This document shows, piece after piece, positions 1-10,053 of a DNA stretch of 64,000 nt. This DNA comes from Anaerococcus senegalensis JC48 (GTDB lineage: Bacteria > Bacillota > Clostridia > Tissierellales > Peptoniphilaceae). The stretch is from NCBI RefSeq assembly GCF_000321005.1, contig NZ_HE578908.1:62001-126000 (forward strand), in the 5' to 3' direction. Position 1 is the stretch's first letter, and every line of letters starts with the position of its first letter. A program made the position numbers and the translations under genes. A model generated the notes under the pieces. It ran no database searches. It was not told the origin of the DNA and worked only from the letters and a program-made list of their open reading frames with translations.

Positions 1-587
1 CATGTTTTAAGGGTTTTAGGTACGTTTGCGATTATACCCATGAAGATTATAATAGATACACCATTTCCAATTCCTTTTTCAGTTATGGTTTCACCCATCC
101 ATGTAACAAGCATTGTTCCACCAATAAGTACTACATTCATAACTATTTTTTGGAATGATGTAGCAGATGATAAAGCTGCTCCATATAATCCGTTTGTTAT
201 AGCTATAGCTTGAAATATAGCAAGAAATATTGTCATATATCTTGTATATTTTTGTATAGTTTTCCTTCCTGCTTCGCCTTCTTTTGTTAGCTCTTCAAAT
301 CTTGGTATTACAACTGTAAGTAATTGCATTACGATTGATGCTGTAATGTAAGGTTGTACTCCAAGAGCAAATATTGATAAAGTAGAAAGTCCACCACCTG
401 TTAACATATTTAAGTAATCAACTAGTGTTCCTTCCATTCCTTTATATGCCTCAGCTAACTTTTGTGCGTCTATAAATGGAATTGGGATGTTATTTCCTAA
501 TCTATAGATTAATAACATCACAAGAGTGAAGTAGAATTTTTTTCTTATTTCTTCTTCACCCCATGCTCTCTTTAGCGTATCTAACAT
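1..587 (-). CDS. secY: Preprotein translocase subunit SecY (C-terminus outside window)
   Basis: Membrane channel of the Sec pathway. The N-terminal ~195 residues are visible: start [18 protein letters not shown], then hydrophobic segments including TLVMLLIYRLGNNIPIPF, the plug-type motif LNMLTGGGLSTLSIFALG, and the cytosolic EGEAGRKTIQKYTRY stretch. The reading frame stays open to the left window edge, so the gene is partial only because of the window. Its ATG (587-585) shares one base with the TAA stop of rplO, so it is translationally coupled as last visible gene of the spc cluster, its usual place in Firmicutes. Confidence 0.97.
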   Translation of the reverse strand, partial: MLDTLKRAWGEEEIRKKFYFTLVMLLIYRLGNNIPIPFIDAQKLAEAYKGMEGTLVDYLNMLTGGGLSTLSIFALGVQPYITASIVMQLLTVVIPRFEELTKEGEAGRKTIQKYTRYMTIFLAIFQAIAITNGLYGAALSSATSFQKIVMNVVLIGGTMLVTWMGETITEKGIGNGVSIIIFMGIIANVPKTLKT

Positions 588-1030
588 TAGATCACCTCAG
601 CCTTTCCCCCTTGGGCTGTGATTTTCTCTTCTGCAGATTTTGTAAATTTATGAGCTTTTACTGTTAATTTCTTTGTTATTTCGCCGTCACCAAGAATTTT
701 GATTCCAGCTTTTGCTTTATTTTTATTTAAAATTTTATTTTCAAATAGTAGTTCAGGTGTAACTTCTGTACCGTCTTCAAATATATCTAAATCACAAACA
801 TTAATTGTTTCATATTCTTTTGTGTTGATATTTTTGAATCCTCTTTTTGGAAGACGTCTAAATAATGGCATTTGACCACCTTCAAATCCTGGTCTAACTC
901 CTCCACCACTTCTTGAGTTTTGTCCGTCTTGACCACGACCTGCTCTAGTTCCGTTTCCACTTCCTGGACCTCTACCTTTTCTATTTTTTGTTTTTAGCTT
1001 TTGGTTAGGTTTTAAATCGTGAAGTTTCAT
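587..1030 (-). CDS. rplO: 50S ribosomal protein L15
   Basis: Large-subunit protein that joins late in assembly. The 147 residues are the usual bacterial length. The basic Gly-rich N-terminus ([40 protein letters not shown]) is diagnostic; the C-terminus is the globular L15 domain. It lies 10 bases after rpmD and its TAA overlaps the secY ATG. The order rpmD-rplO-secY is the standard spc order. Confidence 0.98.
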   Translation of the reverse strand: MKLHDLKPNQKLKTKNRKGRGPGSGNGTRAGRGQDGQNSRSGGGVRPGFEGGQMPLFRRLPKRGFKNINTKEYETINVCDLDIFEDGTEVTPELLFENKILNKNKAKAGIKILGDGEITKKLTVKAHKFTKSAEEKITAQGGKAEVI

Positions 1031-1040
1031 TTTACACCTC

Positions 1041-1223
1041 CTAGCTTAATTCTTTAACTTCCAACATAAATGGAATTTTATTGATCATTCCTCTTAGTGC
1101 AGAATTATCTTCTCTTACTACTGTTTGACCAATCTTTTTAAGACCTAGTGCTTTTGCAGTAGCGATTTGATCATCTTTTCTGCCTATGAAGGATTTTTTT
1201 AATTTAATTTCAACTTTTGCCAT
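1041..1223 (-). CDS. rpmD: 50S ribosomal protein L30
   Basis: Small 60-residue L30 of the short bacterial type. The pattern [20 protein letters not shown] followed by [15 protein letters not shown] is typical of the family, which packs on 23S rRNA near the 5S region. It sits between rpsE and rplO with gaps of about 10 bases, consistent with one transcript. Confidence 0.97.
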   Translation of the reverse strand: MAKVEIKLKKSFIGRKDDQIATAKALGLKKIGQTVVREDNSALRGMINKIPFMLEVKELS

Positions 1224-1234
1224 AGAATTACTCC

Positions 1235-1741
1235 TTAATAATCGAATTCTTCTATTGATTTACCACGTAATCTTGCAACTTCTTCTACAGTTTTCATAGA
1301 AGAGAAAGCTTTTAAGCAAGCATTAATGATATTTTTTGGATTTGATGAGCCTAAGTTTTTAGCTCTTATATCCTTATATCCTGCAAGTTCACATATAGCA
1401 CGAACTGGACCACCTGCGATGATTCCAGTACCTTCTTTAGCTGGCATCAATAGTACAGATCCTGCACCTTTGTTTGCTAATGTTCTATGAGGAACTGTAG
1501 TGTTAACTATAGGAACAGTAATCATATGTTTTTTTCCATCTTCTGTTGCTTTTCTTATAGCTTCTGGAACTTCTGTTGCTTTACCAGTTCCAACACCAAC
1601 ATGTCCGTTTTGATCTCCTACTACCACTAAGGCAGCAAATCTCATGTTACGTCCACCTTTTACAGTTTTCGCAACTCTATTTATACTAACTACTCTATCT
1701 TCGAGGTTTAGTTTGTCTACATCTTGTTTTAATAAATACAT
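1235..1741 (-). CDS. rpsE: 30S ribosomal protein S5
   Basis: Small-subunit protein at the mRNA entry side, involved in decoding accuracy. The N-terminal double-stranded-RNA-binding fold is seen ([20 protein letters not shown], then [18 protein letters not shown]), followed by the C-terminal S5 domain with [19 protein letters not shown]. 168 residues, normal length. Tightly spaced between rplR and rpmD. Confidence 0.98.
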   Translation of the reverse strand: MYLLKQDVDKLNLEDRVVSINRVAKTVKGGRNMRFAALVVVGDQNGHVGVGTGKATEVPEAIRKATEDGKKHMITVPIVNTTVPHRTLANKGAGSVLLMPAKEGTGIIAGGPVRAICELAGYKDIRAKNLGSSNPKNIINACLKAFSSMKTVEEVARLRGKSIEEFDY

Positions 1742-1756
1742 CTAAATCCTCCCTCG

Positions 1757-2122
1757 TTAAAACTTAAGACCATTTTCTCTTGCTGCTTCAGCTAGGGCTT
1801 TTACTTTTCCGTGATAAAGATATCCGTTTCTATCAAAAACAACCTCTTCGATTCCTTTATCAAGTGCAACTTTTGCTATCATTTCACCAACTTTTGTGGC
1901 AGCTTCTATATTTGCACAATTTTCTAAACCTTCGTTTACATCTTTTTGTAATGTGTTTGCACTTGCAAGTGTTACTTGTGCATCATCATCTATTAATTGT
2001 GCATATATATTAGTATTTGATTTGTAGACACTAAGTCTTGGTTTTTGAGCAGTTCCACTGACTTTATTTCTAACTCTATATTTACGAGTTTTTAATTTTT
2101 GCTCTTTAGTTTTTTTAGCCAT
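1757..2122 (-). CDS. rplR: 50S ribosomal protein L18
   Basis: 5S rRNA-binding protein of the central protuberance. 121 residues with a basic N-terminus ([27 protein letters not shown]) and the C-terminal [25 protein letters not shown] that closes nearly all bacterial L18 proteins. Located between rplF and rpsE in standard order. Confidence 0.98.
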   Translation of the reverse strand: MAKKTKEQKLKTRKYRVRNKVSGTAQKPRLSVYKSNTNIYAQLIDDDAQVTLASANTLQKDVNEGLENCANIEAATKVGEMIAKVALDKGIEEVVFDRNGYLYHGKVKALAEAARENGLKF

Positions 2123-2131
2123 TATTGCCCC

Positions 2132-2671
2132 CTACTTACCTGTCTTACCAACTTTTCTTCTAATATGCTCATTTTCATAACGGATTCCTTTACCTTTATA
2201 TGGTTCAGGTTTTCTCCAATTTCTAATGTTAGCTGCATATTGTCCAACAAGTTGTTTATTTGTTCCTTTTACAACAATTGTTCTGTCATTTGGAACTTCT
2301 ACTTCAATACCTTCAGGATCGTCCATTTTAACTTGGTGTGAAAATCCTAGATTCATTACTAGAGTTTTACCTTGTTTTTGTGCTCTATATCCTGTACCTT
2401 CAATTTGAAGAGTTTTTTGATATCCTTCTGTTACTCCTAAAATCATATTAGCAATTAATGATCTATAAAGACCATGTTCTTGATTTTCTATTTTTGTAGG
2501 ATTTTCAGAAGCAATAACATTTAACTCATTATCAGCTTGTTCAAGCTTCAAGTTTTTTGATACTAATTGAGAATCTTCACCTTTTGGTCCTTTTACTGTA
2601 ACCAAATTGTCTTTAACATCAATAGTTACTCCAGAAGGGATTTCAATTGGTTTTTTACCTATTCTTGACAT
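2132..2671 (-). CDS. rplF: 50S ribosomal protein L6
   Basis: Large-subunit protein near the GTPase centre. 179 residues with the typical start MSRIGKKPIEIPSGV and the C-terminal signature PEPYKGKGIRYENEHIRRK. Two homologous L6 repeats can be followed across the chain. It lies between rpsH and rplR with about 10 bases on either side. Confidence 0.98.
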   Translation of the reverse strand: MSRIGKKPIEIPSGVTIDVKDNLVTVKGPKGEDSQLVSKNLKLEQADNELNVIASENPTKIENQEHGLYRSLIANMILGVTEGYQKTLQIEGTGYRAQKQGKTLVMNLGFSHQVKMDDPEGIEVEVPNDRTIVVKGTNKQLVGQYAANIRNWRKPEPYKGKGIRYENEHIRRKVGKTGK

Positions 2672-2681
2672 TTATTCCTCC

Positions 2682-3077
2682 TTACCATACATAACACATA
2701 ACTTCGCCGCCGACATTTAAATCTCTTGCAGCTTTATCTGTTAATAGTCCTTTTGATGTTGAGATTATTGCAATTCCAAGTCCATCAAGTACTTTTGGTA
2801 CTTCATTAGCTTTTACATAAACTCTTAATCCTGGTTTAGAAATTCTTCTAAGTCCTGTAATAACTTTTTCGCCTTCTTCTGCGTATTTCAAGTCTATTGT
2901 AAGAATACCTTGCTTATTGTCTTCTTCTACATCAAATCCTTTGATGTAACCTTCGTCTAAAAGAATTTGAGCAATAGCACGTTTCTCATTAGAAGATGGT
3001 AAGCTTACAGATGTATGATTAGCTTTGTTACCATTTCTTATTCTTGTTAGCATATCCGCAATTGGATCTGTCATCAT
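2682..3077 (-). CDS. rpsH: 30S ribosomal protein S8
   Basis: 16S rRNA central-domain binder; in E. coli it is also the translational repressor of the spc operon. 131 residues, start [19 protein letters not shown] and a C-terminal [20 protein letters not shown] stretch that binds rRNA. Two ATG codons stand in tandem at the start; either could be used. Whether S8 autoregulates here cannot be seen. Confidence 0.98.
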   Translation of the reverse strand: MMTDPIADMLTRIRNGNKANHTSVSLPSSNEKRAIAQILLDEGYIKGFDVEEDNKQGILTIDLKYAEEGEKVITGLRRISKPGLRVYVKANEVPKVLDGLGIAIISTSKGLLTDKAARDLNVGGEVMCYVW

Positions 3078-3095
3078 AATTATTTTCCTCCTAAC

Positions 3096-3281
3096 TTACC
3101 AGCTTGCTTTTCTTACTCCAGGAATTTCACCTTTGTTTGCGAGCTCTCTAAAGCATACACGGCAAATACCGTATTTTCTTAATACAGAATGTGGTCTTCC
3201 ACAAATCTTGCATCTTGAATATGCTCTTGTACTGTATTTTGGCTTTCTTTTTTGTTTCGCAATCATTGACTTTCTTGCCAT
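3096..3281 (-). CDS. rpsN: 30S ribosomal protein S14, zinc-binding type
   Basis: Short 61-residue S14 with four cysteines, C24-x2-C27 and C40-x2-C43 (CKIC, CRVC), which forms the zinc ribbon of the type Z (C+) form. Zinc-independent S14 paralogues are longer and lack them. It sits in the standard place between rplE and rpsH and packs in the 30S head. Confidence 0.98.
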   Translation of the reverse strand: MARKSMIAKQKRKPKYSTRAYSRCKICGRPHSVLRKYGICRVCFRELANKGEIPGVRKASW

Positions 3282-3292
3282 TTTTTGCTCCT

Positions 3293-3835
3293 TTATTTTC
3301 TGTAAGGCATTCCCATTAATGTTAAGAATGCTTTAGCTTCTTCATCAGTTTCTGCTGTTGTTACAAATGTAATATCCATACCATGTAAGAAATCTACATC
3401 GTCATAGTTGATTTCTGGGAATATTAATTGTTCTTTGATTCCTAATGAATAATTTCCTCTTCCATCGAATGAATTTGGGTTAATTCCTCTAAAGTCTCTA
3501 ACTCTTGGTAGAGAGATTGAAATTAATTTATCCATGAAATCATACATTTTTTCTCCTCTAAGAGTTACTTTTGTACCGATTGGTTGACCTTCTCTTAGTT
3601 TGAAGTTTGATACAGATTTTTTAGCTTTTAATTCAATTGGTTGTTGACCTGTAATAAGTGCAAGTTCATCTTTTGCCTTGTTTAAAATGTTTTTGTTATC
3701 TTTTGCTTCACCAAGTCCGATATTTATAACAATTTTTTCAAGTTTTGGTACTTGCATTAAGTTTTCATAACCGAATTGATCCACAAGTCCTTTAACAACT
3801 TCTGATTTATATTTTTCTTTTAATCTACTTGTCAT
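3293..3835 (-). CDS. rplE: 50S ribosomal protein L5
   Basis: 5S rRNA-binding protein of the central protuberance that touches P-site tRNA. 180 residues. Diagnostic stretches are [18 protein letters not shown] near the N-terminus and [18 protein letters not shown] in the second half. Same transcript as rplX and rpsN. Confidence 0.98.
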   Translation of the reverse strand: MTSRLKEKYKSEVVKGLVDQFGYENLMQVPKLEKIVINIGLGEAKDNKNILNKAKDELALITGQQPIELKAKKSVSNFKLREGQPIGTKVTLRGEKMYDFMDKLISISLPRVRDFRGINPNSFDGRGNYSLGIKEQLIFPEINYDDVDFLHGMDITFVTTAETDEEAKAFLTLMGMPYRK

Positions 3836-3852
3836 AATTACTCCTTTTGGAT

Positions 3853-4161
3853 CTAATCGAATTTTTCATCAGTTTTTTTGCAAACTCTTACTTTTTTTCC
3901 ATCGATTATTTCAGTTGATGTTCTTACACCTTTTTTTAAGCTTTCTGAGTATAGTAGAACTTTTGATGCTGAGATTTTTCCTTCTCTTTCAAATCTTCCA
4001 CTTTCTTCACCCATTTGTCTTGCTTTTTGGTGTTTAGTTTGAATGTTTGCACCTTCAACTATCACTCTATTTTCTTTAGGAAATGCTTTAATAACTTCTC
4101 CTACATGTCCTTTATATTCACCTGATATTACTTGGACTTTATCGCCTTTTTTAATATGCAT
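3853..4161 (-). CDS. rplX: 50S ribosomal protein L24
   Basis: Assembly-initiator protein that binds the 5' end of 23S rRNA. 102 residues with an N-terminal KOW motif ([20 protein letters not shown]) and the later [12 protein letters not shown] loop. Normal place between rplN and rplE. Confidence 0.98.
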   Translation of the reverse strand: MHIKKGDKVQVISGEYKGHVGEVIKAFPKENRVIVEGANIQTKHQKARQMGEESGRFEREGKISASKVLLYSESLKKGVRTSTEIIDGKKVRVCKKTDEKFD

Positions 4162-4170
4162 TTAATCCTC

Positions 4171-4539
4171 CTATAATACTTCCGGTGCAAGTGAGATAAT
4201 TCTCATGAATCCTTCATGACGAAGTTCTCTTGTTACTGGCCCGAATATACGAGTTCCTACAGGTGATTTGTCATCTTTAACAATTACAGCTGCGTTATCA
4301 TCAAATTTAATATATGATCCATCGCTTCTTTTAACTCCTCTTGAAGTTCTAACTATAACAGCTTTAACAACCTCACCTTTTTTTACCGCTCCACCGGGTG
4401 TTGCACTTTTAACTGAACAAGTAACTACATCGCCAATGTTTGCGTATCTTCTTCCGGCTCCTCCAAGAACTTTGATAACTGAAAGTTCTCTTGCTCCGGA
4501 GTTATCTGCTACTCTCATACGAGATTCTTGTTGTATCAT
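4171..4539 (-). CDS. rplN: 50S ribosomal protein L14
   Basis: Subunit-interface protein, contact point of the silencing factor RsfS. 122 residues, start [20 protein letters not shown], and the highly conserved [26 protein letters not shown] end. Gap of 9 bases to rplX. Confidence 0.98.
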   Translation of the reverse strand: MIQQESRMRVADNSGARELSVIKVLGGAGRRYANIGDVVTCSVKSATPGGAVKKGEVVKAVIVRTSRGVKRSDGSYIKFDDNAAVIVKDDKSPVGTRIFGPVTRELRHEGFMRIISLAPEVL

Positions 4540-4558
4540 AATAATCTCCTTTACCTAA

Positions 4559-4822
4559 TTAAGCACGAACTGCAGTCTCGTTAATTTTAACTAGTCTCCA
4601 TCTTTTTGTCTTAGATAATGGTCTAGTTTCCATTATTGTTACTGTATCGCCAACTCTCGCTTCATTGTTCTCATCGTGAGCTTTATATTTCTTACTTACA
4701 TTTAATCTTTTTTTGTATACAGGGTGTTGGATTTTAGTTTCTACTTTTACAGTAATTGTTTTATCCATTTTATCTGATACAACTATTCCTTGAACGGATC
4801 TTCTACTATTTCTTTCCATCAA
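4559..4822 (-). CDS. rpsQ: 30S ribosomal protein S17
   Basis: 16S rRNA 5'-domain binder with an OB fold. 86-87 residues: [21 protein letters not shown] and [14 protein letters not shown] are typical. The first codon of the open frame is TTG (4822) directly followed by ATG (4819). The site AGGAGG lies 6 bases before TTG and 9 before ATG; the ATG is the more likely start, but both fit. Confidence 0.97.
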   Translation of the reverse strand: MMERNSRRSVQGIVVSDKMDKTITVKVETKIQHPVYKKRLNVSKKYKAHDENNEARVGDTVTIMETRPLSKTKRWRLVKINETAVRA

Positions 4823-4823
4823 G

Positions 4824-5030
4824 TTAAGCCTCCTTATTTATATTGAGCTTTCTCTCTGTTTGGATTGTTTTTACTCTAGCTATATCTTGTTTAACATTTC
4901 CAATAGCAGCTGGGTTTTCAAGTTGACCTGTAGCCAATTGGAAACGAAGATTAAATAATTCAGATTGTAAATCGAAAAGTTTTTTATTTAATTCGCTTTC
5001 ACTTAATTTTCTGATTTCTACTGCTTTCAT
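4824..5030 (-). CDS. rpmC: 50S ribosomal protein L29
   Basis: 68-residue helical hairpin protein at the tunnel exit, next to L23. The family pattern [19 protein letters not shown] and [20 protein letters not shown] is present. Its ATG shares a base with the rplP stop (TAATG), implying coupled translation; the RBS of rpsQ lies within its last codons. Confidence 0.98.
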   Translation of the reverse strand: MKAVEIRKLSESELNKKLFDLQSELFNLRFQLATGQLENPAAIGNVKQDIARVKTIQTERKLNINKEA

Positions 5031-5461
5031 TAAGCTTCCTCCACTTCTTTGACTTCAAGTCTTTTAACAAATTTTGTTTTGATTGGAAGTTTTTGTGCCG
5101 CAAGTCTCATAGCTTCTCTTGCTACTTCTTCACTAACACCACTCATTTCAAACAAAACTCTACCTGGTTTAATTACTGCTACCCAATATTCTGGAGCACC
5201 TTTACCAGATCCCATTCTTACTTCTGCTGGCTTCTTTGATACCGGTTTATCTGGAAATACTTTAATCCAAATATTTCCGCCTCTTTTTATATATCTTGTC
5301 ATAGCACGTCTTGCAGCCTCGATTTGGTTAGCTGTTAACCATGTGCTACCTAGTGCTTGTAATCCGTATTCACCATAAGCAAGTGTATTACCTTTTTGGG
5401 CTTTACCTTTCATTCTTCCTCTATGTTGTCTACGATATTTTACTCTTTTAGGCATTAACAT
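5030..5461 (-). CDS. rplP: 50S ribosomal protein L16
   Basis: Protein of the A-site finger region that positions aminoacyl-tRNA. 143 residues, start [20 protein letters not shown] as in most Firmicutes, and the conserved [19 protein letters not shown] loop. Coupled to rpmC by a one-base overlap. Confidence 0.98.
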   Translation of the reverse strand: MLMPKRVKYRRQHRGRMKGKAQKGNTLAYGEYGLQALGSTWLTANQIEAARRAMTRYIKRGGNIWIKVFPDKPVSKKPAEVRMGSGKGAPEYWVAVIKPGRVLFEMSGVSEEVAREAMRLAAQKLPIKTKFVKRLEVKEVEEA

Positions 5462-5490
5462 AATCTTGTTTCCTCCTTGAGATAATAATA

Positions 5491-6216
5491 TTATCTATCG
5501 TTGTTTCTTCTATTTGGACGTCTTTTCTTGTTTCTTCTGTTTTGTCTTGGTTGTTTAATGTCTGGAATTCTTTTTGCTTTTTCTCCAGGAAGAACTTCTC
5601 CTCTGTTTATCCAAACTTTACATCCGATTTTACCGTATTGGGTATCAGCTTCTGCAAAACCATAATCAACATCAGCTCTTAGTGTTTGAAGTGGAACTTT
5701 ACCTTCATTGTATCCTTCGCTTCTTGCCATATCAGCACCACCAAGTCTACCAGATACTTGAGTTTTGATTCCTACAGCTCCAGCTCTCATTGTTCTTTGA
5801 ACTGCTTGTTTCATAGCACGTCTAAATGTGATACGATTTTCAAGTTGTGCTGCAATATTTTCAGCTACTAATTGAGCATCAACGTCTTGATTTTTGATTT
5901 CTTCAACGTTAATTATTACTCTTTTGCCAGGAGCGATTTTTTCAACTTTTTTCTTTAATTCTTCTACTCCTGCTCCGCCTTTACCTATTACCATTCCTGG
6001 TTTTCCAGTATAAACTGAAACTTTAATGTTATTTACTGCTCTTTCGATTTCTATATCAGAAATTCCTGCATCGTAAACTTCTTTTTTAACTAATTCTCTT
6101 ATCTTATGATCTTCTACTAAAAGTTCAGAAAAGTCTTTTTTATTTGCATACCATTTAGAGTCCCATTCTTTAATTACGCCAACTCTAAAGCCTTTAGGAT
6201 TTACTTTTTGACCCAT
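5491..6216 (-). CDS. rpsC: 30S ribosomal protein S3
   Basis: mRNA-entry protein of the 30S head. 241 residues: [18 protein letters not shown] start, KH domain with [18 protein letters not shown] at about residue 75-92, and the C-terminal S3 domain ([20 protein letters not shown]). A strongly basic Arg/Asn/Lys tail of about 20 residues ends the chain, longer than in E. coli. Confidence 0.98.
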   Translation of the reverse strand: MGQKVNPKGFRVGVIKEWDSKWYANKKDFSELLVEDHKIRELVKKEVYDAGISDIEIERAVNNIKVSVYTGKPGMVIGKGGAGVEELKKKVEKIAPGKRVIINVEEIKNQDVDAQLVAENIAAQLENRITFRRAMKQAVQRTMRAGAVGIKTQVSGRLGGADMARSEGYNEGKVPLQTLRADVDYGFAEADTQYGKIGCKVWINRGEVLPGEKAKRIPDIKQPRQNRRNKKRRPNRRNNDR

Positions 6217-6218
6217 TA

Positions 6219-6566
6219 TTATGCCTCCTCTACTTCGTCTTCTGTAAGAACTACACCTATGTGAGATGATCTCTTAAGGATTGGATAAGCAGCACCCTTA
6301 GCCTTAGGTCTCCATCTTTTCATAGTTGGAGCGTCGTTTGCGAAGGCTTTTTTAACAATAAGATTTTCTCTAGATAATCCATTATTGTTTTCTGCATTTG
6401 CTATTGCACTTTTAAGTACGTCTGAAAGTAGTCTAGCACCTTTTTTATTTGTAAATCTTAAAATATTAAGTGCTTCATCTACTTGTTTACCTCTAATTTC
6501 TCTACATATATAATTAACTTTAAGAGGAGATATTCTTACATATTTAGCTGTTGCTTTAACTTCCAT
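6219..6566 (-). CDS. rplV: 50S ribosomal protein L22
   Basis: Lines the exit tunnel with a beta-hairpin (site of macrolide-resistance changes in other bacteria). 115 residues; [19 protein letters not shown] and the hairpin [21 protein letters not shown] are diagnostic. Only two bases separate it from rpsC. Confidence 0.98.
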   Translation of the reverse strand: MEVKATAKYVRISPLKVNYICREIRGKQVDEALNILRFTNKKGARLLSDVLKSAIANAENNNGLSRENLIVKKAFANDAPTMKRWRPKAKGAAYPILKRSSHIGVVLTEDEVEEA

Positions 6567-6576
6567 TTATACTCTC

Positions 6577-6864
6577 CTATCTTAATTTTGATTTTAATTC
6601 AGTCGCTTTTTTAGCATGGCCTTTGAAAGTTCTTGTTGGAACGAACTCTCCAAGTTTATGTCCAACCATATCTTCTGTTATATATATTGGAACATGTTTT
6701 CTACCATCGTGAACTGCTATAGTATGTTCTACAAATTCAGGAAATATTGTAGAACGTCTTGACCAAGTTTTAACTACCTTTTTGTCATTTTTTTCATTTA
6801 ACGCTTCAATTTTTTTCATTAAATGTTCATCGACAAAAGGTCCTTTTTTTAGTGATCTAGCCAT
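6577..6864 (-). CDS. rpsS: 30S ribosomal protein S19
   Basis: 30S head protein near the tRNA A site. 95 residues: [18 protein letters not shown] start and [18 protein letters not shown] end of the core. Standard place between rplB and rplV. Confidence 0.98.
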   Translation of the reverse strand: MARSLKKGPFVDEHLMKKIEALNEKNDKKVVKTWSRRSTIFPEFVEHTIAVHDGRKHVPIYITEDMVGHKLGEFVPTRTFKGHAKKATELKSKLR

Positions 6865-6873
6865 TAAATCCCC

Positions 6874-7707
6874 CTATTTTTCGTTTCTTCTTCTTACAAT
6901 GTATTTAGAAGATTTATTTTTCTTCTTTCTTGTTTTAAGACCAAGTGCTGGTTTACCCCATGGTGTTGATGGTGCTGGTCTACCTACTGGTGTTCTTCCT
7001 TCACCACCACCGTGTGGATGGTCTACTGGGTTCATTGCTGATCCTCTTACATGTGGTCTTTGACCCATATATCTTGTTTTACCAGCTTTACCAACTCTTA
7101 CTAATTCATGTTCAATATTTCCAACCGTACCAATTGTAGCTTTACAATCATTATGGATTAATCTTGTTTCACCACTTGGTAATTTTACTGTTGCAAATCT
7201 TCCTTCTTTAGCCATAAGTTGAGCAGAAACTCCTGCACTTCTTACAAGAATTGCTCCTCTTCCTGCTTTAAGTTCGATATTGTGAATTTGTGTACCAACT
7301 GGAATATCTTTTAATTCAAGTGCATTACCTGGTTTGATATCAGCTTCTTTACCACTTTCAACTACATCTCCAACTTTAAGATTTCTTGGAGCAAGTATAT
7401 ATCTTTTTTCTCCATCAGCATAAGCTAAAAGGGCAATATTTGCAGATCTATTTGGATCATATTCAATAGCTTTTACTCTTGCTGGTATATTATCTTTGTT
7501 TCTTTTGAAATCAATGATTCTATATTTTCTTTTTGCTCCACCACCTCTATGGCGAACTGTAATTCTACCAGTGTTATTTCTACCACCTGATTTTCTTAAA
7601 TCAGTTAATAAAGATTTTTCTGGTGCTTTTTTTGTAATTTCACTATATGTCATAACAGACATATTTCTGTGTCCGTTTGATGTTGGTTTTAATTTTCTTA
7701 TAGGCAT
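6874..7707 (-). CDS. rplB: 50S ribosomal protein L2
   Basis: Primary 23S rRNA binder next to the peptidyl transferase centre and inter-subunit bridge. 277 residues, usual length. Seen: [20 protein letters not shown] near the N-terminus and the conserved [18 protein letters not shown] region with its essential histidine. Followed by rpsS after 9 bases. Confidence 0.98.
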   Translation of the reverse strand: MPIRKLKPTSNGHRNMSVMTYSEITKKAPEKSLLTDLRKSGGRNNTGRITVRHRGGGAKRKYRIIDFKRNKDNIPARVKAIEYDPNRSANIALLAYADGEKRYILAPRNLKVGDVVESGKEADIKPGNALELKDIPVGTQIHNIELKAGRGAILVRSAGVSAQLMAKEGRFATVKLPSGETRLIHNDCKATIGTVGNIEHELVRVGKAGKTRYMGQRPHVRGSAMNPVDHPHGGGEGRTPVGRPAPSTPWGKPALGLKTRKKKNKSSKYIVRRRNEK

Positions 7708-7718
7708 TTAAATCCTCC

Positions 7719-8012
7719 CTACATTCCGTCGAAGTATTCAATTGCTTCAGAATCTTCAGTTAATGTAACGTAAGCTTTTTTCCAATCAGCTTTTTTACCA
7801 TAACCGTATCTAGTTCTAACTTTTTTACCAGTAAAGTTTAAAGTTCTAACTTTTTTTACCTTTACTCCTTCAAAGATAGTTTCGATTGCTTTTTTGATTT
7901 CTGCTTTGTTAGCATTTTTGTCTACTTCAAAAGTGTATTTATTATCTTCAATTAATTCCATACTTTTTTCAGTAATTATTGGTCTTTTTACTATTTCGTA
8001 AGGTGATTTCAT
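7719..8012 (-). CDS. rplW: 50S ribosomal protein L23
   Basis: Tunnel-exit protein, docking site of trigger factor and SRP. 97 residues with the family pattern IVKRPIITEKSMELIEDN and VKKVRTLNFTGKKVRTRYG. Its ATG shares one base with the rplD stop codon. Confidence 0.98.
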   Translation of the reverse strand: MKSPYEIVKRPIITEKSMELIEDNKYTFEVDKNANKAEIKKAIETIFEGVKVKKVRTLNFTGKKVRTRYGYGKKADWKKAYVTLTEDSEAIEYFDGM

Positions 8013-8635
8013 TATATAAATACCTCCTCAAGTTTTGCAATTGCATCTTTTGTTACGACAAGTTTGTCATGTCTTAAAAGATCATATACATTGATTAAGT
8101 TAGCTTTTTCTACATTACAGCCTTCAATATTTCTAAATGATCTATAAACTTTATCATCATTTTCAGCAATTACTACATATGCTTTATTGTCTGCATTAAT
8201 ATTTTTTAATATCTCATTTGCTTCTTTAGTTTTGTATGAATCAAGTTTTAATTCATCAAGAACAACCAATTCATTATCGTTAACTTTTGAAGTCAAAACT
8301 GAGTAAAGAGCTTTTCTTCTCATTTTTTTAGGAATCTTATAGCTATAATCTCTTGGCTTTGGTGCAAATACAATACCACCACCTGTATAGTGAGGTGCTC
8401 TTATAGATCCTTGTCTTGCTCTACCAGTTCCTTTTTGTCTAAATGGCTTTCTTCCACCACCTCTTACTTCTGCACGAGTCTTAGCGGATTGTGTGCCTTG
8501 TCTTTTATTAGCTAGTTGGCTTTTTACTGCATCATAAACAGCTGTTTCAGCAATATCTGCTGCAAAAAGAGTTTCATTTAACTCAATTTCTCCAACATTT
8601 TCTCCCTTAATATTTAAAACTTCTACTTTAGGCAT
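8012..8635 (-). CDS. rplD: 50S ribosomal protein L4
   Basis: 207 residues. The long basic loop reaching the exit tunnel is visible (GGGRKPFRQKGTGRARQGS). In E. coli L4 also represses its own operon by binding the S10 leader; the structured leader at 9653-9794 makes similar control conceivable here, but that is not shown. Confidence 0.98.
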   Translation of the reverse strand: MPKVEVLNIKGENVGEIELNETLFAADIAETAVYDAVKSQLANKRQGTQSAKTRAEVRGGGRKPFRQKGTGRARQGSIRAPHYTGGGIVFAPKPRDYSYKIPKKMRRKALYSVLTSKVNDNELVVLDELKLDSYKTKEANEILKNINADNKAYVVIAENDDKVYRSFRNIEGCNVEKANLINVYDLLRHDKLVVTKDAIAKLEEVFI

Positions 8636-8648
8636 TTATTCCTCCTTA

Positions 8649-9278
8649 TTATAGGCTCTTTGTTGCTTGTTTTACTTGAACAAGTCCACCTTTTGGTCCT
8701 GGAACTGCGCCTTTAACTAGGATGTAGCTGTCTTCTGTGTTAACTTTAACAACTTTTAAGTTTTGAACTGTTACACGTTCATTACCCATTTTTCCAGAGC
8801 CTTTTCTACCTTTGAACACTCTAGCTGGATCAGAACCTGCTGCTCTTGCACCTGCTACTCTGTGTGATTTAGAACCGTGGCTTGCTGGTCCTCTTCCGTA
8901 GTTCCATCTTTTAATAGCACCTTGTGTTCCCTTACCTTTTGAAGTTGCTACTATGTCTACTAATTCGCCTTCTTCAAATTGGTCAACACTAAGTGTATCT
9001 CCAGGATTTAATTCAGATTTTTCTGATAGTCTAACTTCTTTTAAATATCTTTTATAAGATGCATTAGCTTTGTCAAAGTGTCCTTTAATAGGTTTTTTAA
9101 CATTCTTTTCTTTTTTGTCATAATATCCAACTTGGATTGAATTGTAACCATCAACTTCTTCTGATTTAACTTGAACTATTACATTCTCATCAGCTTTAAG
9201 TACAGTTACAGGTGTAACAACACCATCTTCATCAATGACTTGAGTCATGCCTACTTTTGTTGTAAATATACTCTTCAT
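8649..9278 (-). CDS. rplC: 50S ribosomal protein L3
   Basis: 209 residues: start MKSIFTTKVGMTQVIDEDG and the rRNA-penetrating loop (FKGRKGSGKMGNERVTVQN). It nucleates 23S domain VI assembly. There are 65 bases to rpsJ upstream, the widest gap of the cluster, without an evident terminator. Confidence 0.98.
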   Translation of the reverse strand: MKSIFTTKVGMTQVIDEDGVVTPVTVLKADENVIVQVKSEEVDGYNSIQVGYYDKKEKNVKKPIKGHFDKANASYKRYLKEVRLSEKSELNPGDTLSVDQFEEGELVDIVATSKGKGTQGAIKRWNYGRGPASHGSKSHRVAGARAAGSDPARVFKGRKGSGKMGNERVTVQNLKVVKVNTEDSYILVKGAVPGPKGGLVQVKQATKSL

Positions 9279-9343
9279 TTGAGTACCTCCTTAATTACAG
9301 CGGATTGATCCAAAATTATTTGGAAAATCTTCAATCATTCTAA

Positions 9344-9652
9344 TTACAGTTTTATTTCTATATCAACACCAGCTGGTAAATTTAGTTTCTTTAATGAATC
9401 TAAAGTTTTAGCATTTGGTCCAATGATGTCGATTAATCTTTTGTGTGTTCTTTGTTCAAACTGTTCTCTTGAGTCTTTGTATTTGTGAACCGCACGAAGT
9501 ATTGTTATAACTTCTTTTTCTGTTGGTAATGGAATTGGTCCACTTACTTTTGCTCCTGATCTTTTTACCGCTTCAACAATTTTTTCTGCAGAGCTATCAA
9601 TTATTTCATGATCGTATGCTCTTAGTCTAATTCTTATCTTTTGATTAGCCAT
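9344..9652 (-). CDS. rpsJ: 30S ribosomal protein S10 (NusE)
   Basis: First gene of the operon. 102 residues: [21 protein letters not shown] and VDIEIKL end are diagnostic. S10 packs in the 30S head and, as NusE, links ribosomes to transcription through NusG. AAAGGAGG lies at 9657-9664, just before the ATG. Confidence 0.98.
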   Translation of the reverse strand: MANQKIRIRLRAYDHEIIDSSAEKIVEAVKRSGAKVSGPIPLPTEKEVITILRAVHKYKDSREQFEQRTHKRLIDIIGPNAKTLDSLKKLNLPAGVDIEIKL

Positions 9653-9794
9653 TTTTCCTCCTTTTGATGCGCCACCCTACCGGGCGTTTAATTATATTTG
9701 GAAAGCACTAGAGATTATTCTCTAGCTTGCTTGGTGGAAATTACCTTCCACATCTGGCTTAAGTGTGAAAGCAACCTCCCACTTCATAGCACTT
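9653..9794 (-). ncRNA. Structured leader of the S10 operon
   Basis: About 140 bases between the predicted transcription start and rpsJ, holding four hairpins: 9759-9794 (TTAAGTG...CACTTAA base), 9734-9751 (GTGGAA/TTCCAC, 6-base loop), 9703-9728 (CTAGAGA/TCTCTAG with ATAA loop, lower AAGC/GCTT) and 9670-9686 (CGCC/GGCG). No U-tract terminator is visible, so control, if any, would act on translation of rpsJ or RNA stability. Ribosomal-protein leaders are known in many bacteria; I cannot assign this one to a named family. Confidence 0.6.
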
Positions 9795-9798
9795 AAAT

Positions 9799-9827
9799 AT
9801 GATACAACAAATCATAAGAAAAATCAA
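9799..9827 (-). promoter_or_regulatory. S10 operon promoter
   Basis: Reading leftward: -35 TTGATT (9827-9822), 17-base spacer, -10 TATCAT (9804-9799). Start expected near 9794-9792, at the first hairpin of the leader. Confidence 0.7.
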
Positions 9828-9983
9828 GTAAATTTAGTAATTTTTTATTAATTTTTAGATAATTTCTTTTAGATTTTTGTATCAACTTTTTATATTATAT
9901 ACTCTTAATTTATTTTTTCAAATATTTCTTAAAATTTTTCTCATTGTTTTTATTTCTAATTATCTACTTAAATTTTTATTTAA

Positions 9984-10030
9984 TTATAAAATTAAAAATG
10001 TCAGAATTAAATTTAAGTCTAATTCTGACA
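9984..10030 (-). terminator. Terminator of the surface protein gene
   Basis: Perfect 11-bp stem TGTCAGAATTA (9999-10009) with TAATTCTGACA (10020-10030), followed leftward by TTTTTAATTTT. Positions 9831-9983 between it and the S10 promoter are AT-rich; I see nothing else there. Confidence 0.8.
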
Positions 10031-10053
10031 TTCTCTTATTTTAATATATAATT

